A stretch of 64,000 bases of DNA from CBDDCX01 sp965226925 (GTDB taxonomy: Bacteria; Gemmatimonadota; Gemmatimonadetes; Longimicrobiales; Gaopeijiaceae): NCBI GenBank assembly GCA_965226925.1, contig CBDDEN010000011.1, positions 868,001-932,000 of the forward strand, written 5' to 3'. A model generated the notes under the pieces. That model saw nothing but the letters and a program-made list of their open reading frames with translations, did not search any database and was not told where the DNA came from. Both the position numbers and the translations under genes were made by a program. Shown here one piece after another: positions 63,215 to 64,000 of the stretch (the stretch's first letter is position 1; the number at the start of each line of letters is the position of its first letter).

Positions 63215-63445
63215 ATGATTTCACGCCCTCTTGATACCGCTCCCGCCAGTTGGACCGAGTACAACGCCGTACTGGACCGGATGGACGGATCGGCGCGGCT
63301 GTGCGCCGCGGTCGAATTGAGTGACGCGGTGCGCGAGGTGCGCCTTGCGGGGATTCGCGCACGTCATCCGGAACTGACTCATCGGGAGGTCGTTGCCCGG
63401 TTAGTCTCGGAGGACTACGGGGTCACCCTTCCCACGTCGCCGTGA
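63215..63445 (+). CDS. Small helical protein paired with a nucleotidyltransferase
   Basis: 76 residues, start ATG at 63215. The core CAAVELSDAVREVRLAGIRA, RHPELTHREVVARLV is a pattern I recognise from many small bacterial proteins of unknown role that precede a nucleotidyltransferase gene. The stop overlaps the next start as GTGA. The pair resembles predicted two-gene toxin-antitoxin or defence modules, without proof. The 252 bp before it (62963-63214) hold no gene. Confidence 0.7.
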   Translation: MISRPLDTAPASWTEYNAVLDRMDGSARLCAAVELSDAVREVRLAGIRARHPELTHREVVARLVSEDYGVTLPTSP

Positions 63446-64000
63446 GCCTGACGGCGTTTCTCCGCAAGGTTGTCGAGATCCTCGACGAGGCTGGTGTGCC
63501 CTACATGCTGACCGGCTCCCTCGCTGCGGCCTACTACGCAGTGCCAAGAGCCACTCAGGATCTCGATGTTGTGATCGAGGCCGAAGAGCCCGGGGTTGAC
63601 CAGATTGTTCGGGGTCTAAGCGAGGCCGGGTGCTACGTAGACCGCGAAGCCGCACTGGAGGCCCATCGCACGCACGGTCAGTTCAATGCGATCGATCCAA
63701 CGTCGGGGTGGAAGGCTGATCTGATCGTGCGGAAGGACCGGGTCTACAGCCGAGTCGAGTTTGGTCGGCGGCAGCGCGTCACCATCCTGGATGTTGAGGT
63801 GGAGATCGCGAGCCTGGAGGATGTCCTGATCGCGAAACTCGAATGGAGCCGCCTCGGAGACTCCGCATTGCAGCGACGAGACGTGCTACAGCTCCTCGAA
63901 CGGACCTGGGCACAGATCGACCGGGCCTACGTTGAGAAGTGGGTCACAGAGTTGGGCCTGCAGTCGGAGTGGGCGGATGCTCGCGCTCAGGTAGCTGGGA
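63442..64000 (+). CDS. Nucleotidyltransferase-fold protein (3' end beyond the window)
   Basis: About 186 residues visible from GTG at 63442. YMLTGSLAAAYYAVPRATQD followed by LDVVIEAEE carries the GS and DxD motifs of the MNT/AbiEii-like nucleotidyltransferase superfamily. SGWKADLIVRKDRVYSRVEF supplies the third acidic residue. IASLEDVLIAKLEWSRLGD and RRDVLQLLERTW follow. These proteins may adenylylate or otherwise modify targets. It is coupled to the small gene before it. Confidence 0.8.
   Translation, partial: MSLTAFLRKVVEILDEAGVPYMLTGSLAAAYYAVPRATQDLDVVIEAEEPGVDQIVRGLSEAGCYVDREAALEAHRTHGQFNAIDPTSGWKADLIVRKDRVYSRVEFGRRQRVTILDVEVEIASLEDVLIAKLEWSRLGDSALQRRDVLQLLERTWAQIDRAYVEKWVTELGLQSEWADARAQVAG

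Overview
The window is GC-rich, gene-dense chromosomal DNA from a diderm (Gram-negative) bacterium. It carries the outer-membrane assembly and maintenance genes lptD, bamD, lolA, lnt, pal-tolB and tolQR. The gene mix fits a Gemmatimonadota-like lineage: hemA-hemX, a TolQ-TolR-TonB/TolA-TolB-Pal-CpoB cluster followed by nrdR and tatC, an orphan comB, and many TPR lipoproteins. This assignment is inference from gene content only. Most genes lie on the minus strand in long, tightly packed operons whose stop and start codons often overlap by 4 nt (ATGA, GTGA or TTGA).

Layout. 1-7.8 kb: asparaginase-II-like (partial), ctpA-like protease, tmk, an inositol-lipid pair (ino1 and a CDP-alcohol phosphatidyltransferase), ylbF-like, prmC, prfA and rpmE, the last with a structured leader. 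8.1-8.4 kb: a small gene broken by a frameshift. 8.5-24.1 kb: one long operon reading TPR protein, aroQ, efp, accB, accC, comB, ftsK, lolA, rimO, hemL, outer-membrane protein, Gfo/Idh oxidoreductase, Lnb-like (DUF4105) and lnt. 24.1-26.2 kb: a divergent promoter region and ppiD on the plus strand. 26.2-41.1 kb: tatA, a small membrane protein, a polyprenyl synthase, a large TPR protein, a lipoprotein, lptD, tatC, nrdR, and the Tol-Pal system. 41.4-58 kb: a sugar-nucleotide epimerase, hemA-hemX, a LysM protein, rimI-tsaB-tsaE, uvrB, rel, radC, secA, nadD and bamD. 58-64 kb: TPR proteins, a DUF4160/DUF2442 pair, two SDR sugar-nucleotide enzymes, an antitoxin-like gene and a nucleotidyltransferase pair. 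This last part looks accessory.

The most unusual signal is a dispersed, same-orientation family of non-coding-looking repeats of about 270-290 bp: three full copies (26925-27192, 41062-41349, 56253-56522) and one truncated copy (26087-26177). The bodies are nearly identical. The two ends of each copy are inverted repeats of 21-22 bp whose central 6-7 bases differ from copy to copy, yet within each full copy they are perfectly complementary. Two copies abut stop codons. Two sit directly in front of tolQ and secA.

Other notable points are an Lnt gene overlapping a DUF4105/Lnb-like gene (two unrelated lipoprotein N-acyltransferase families in one operon), a two-gene phosphatidylinositol module, a radC without a standard start codon, and tandem hairpins in the rpmE leader. 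I saw no rRNA, tRNA or CRISPR array.
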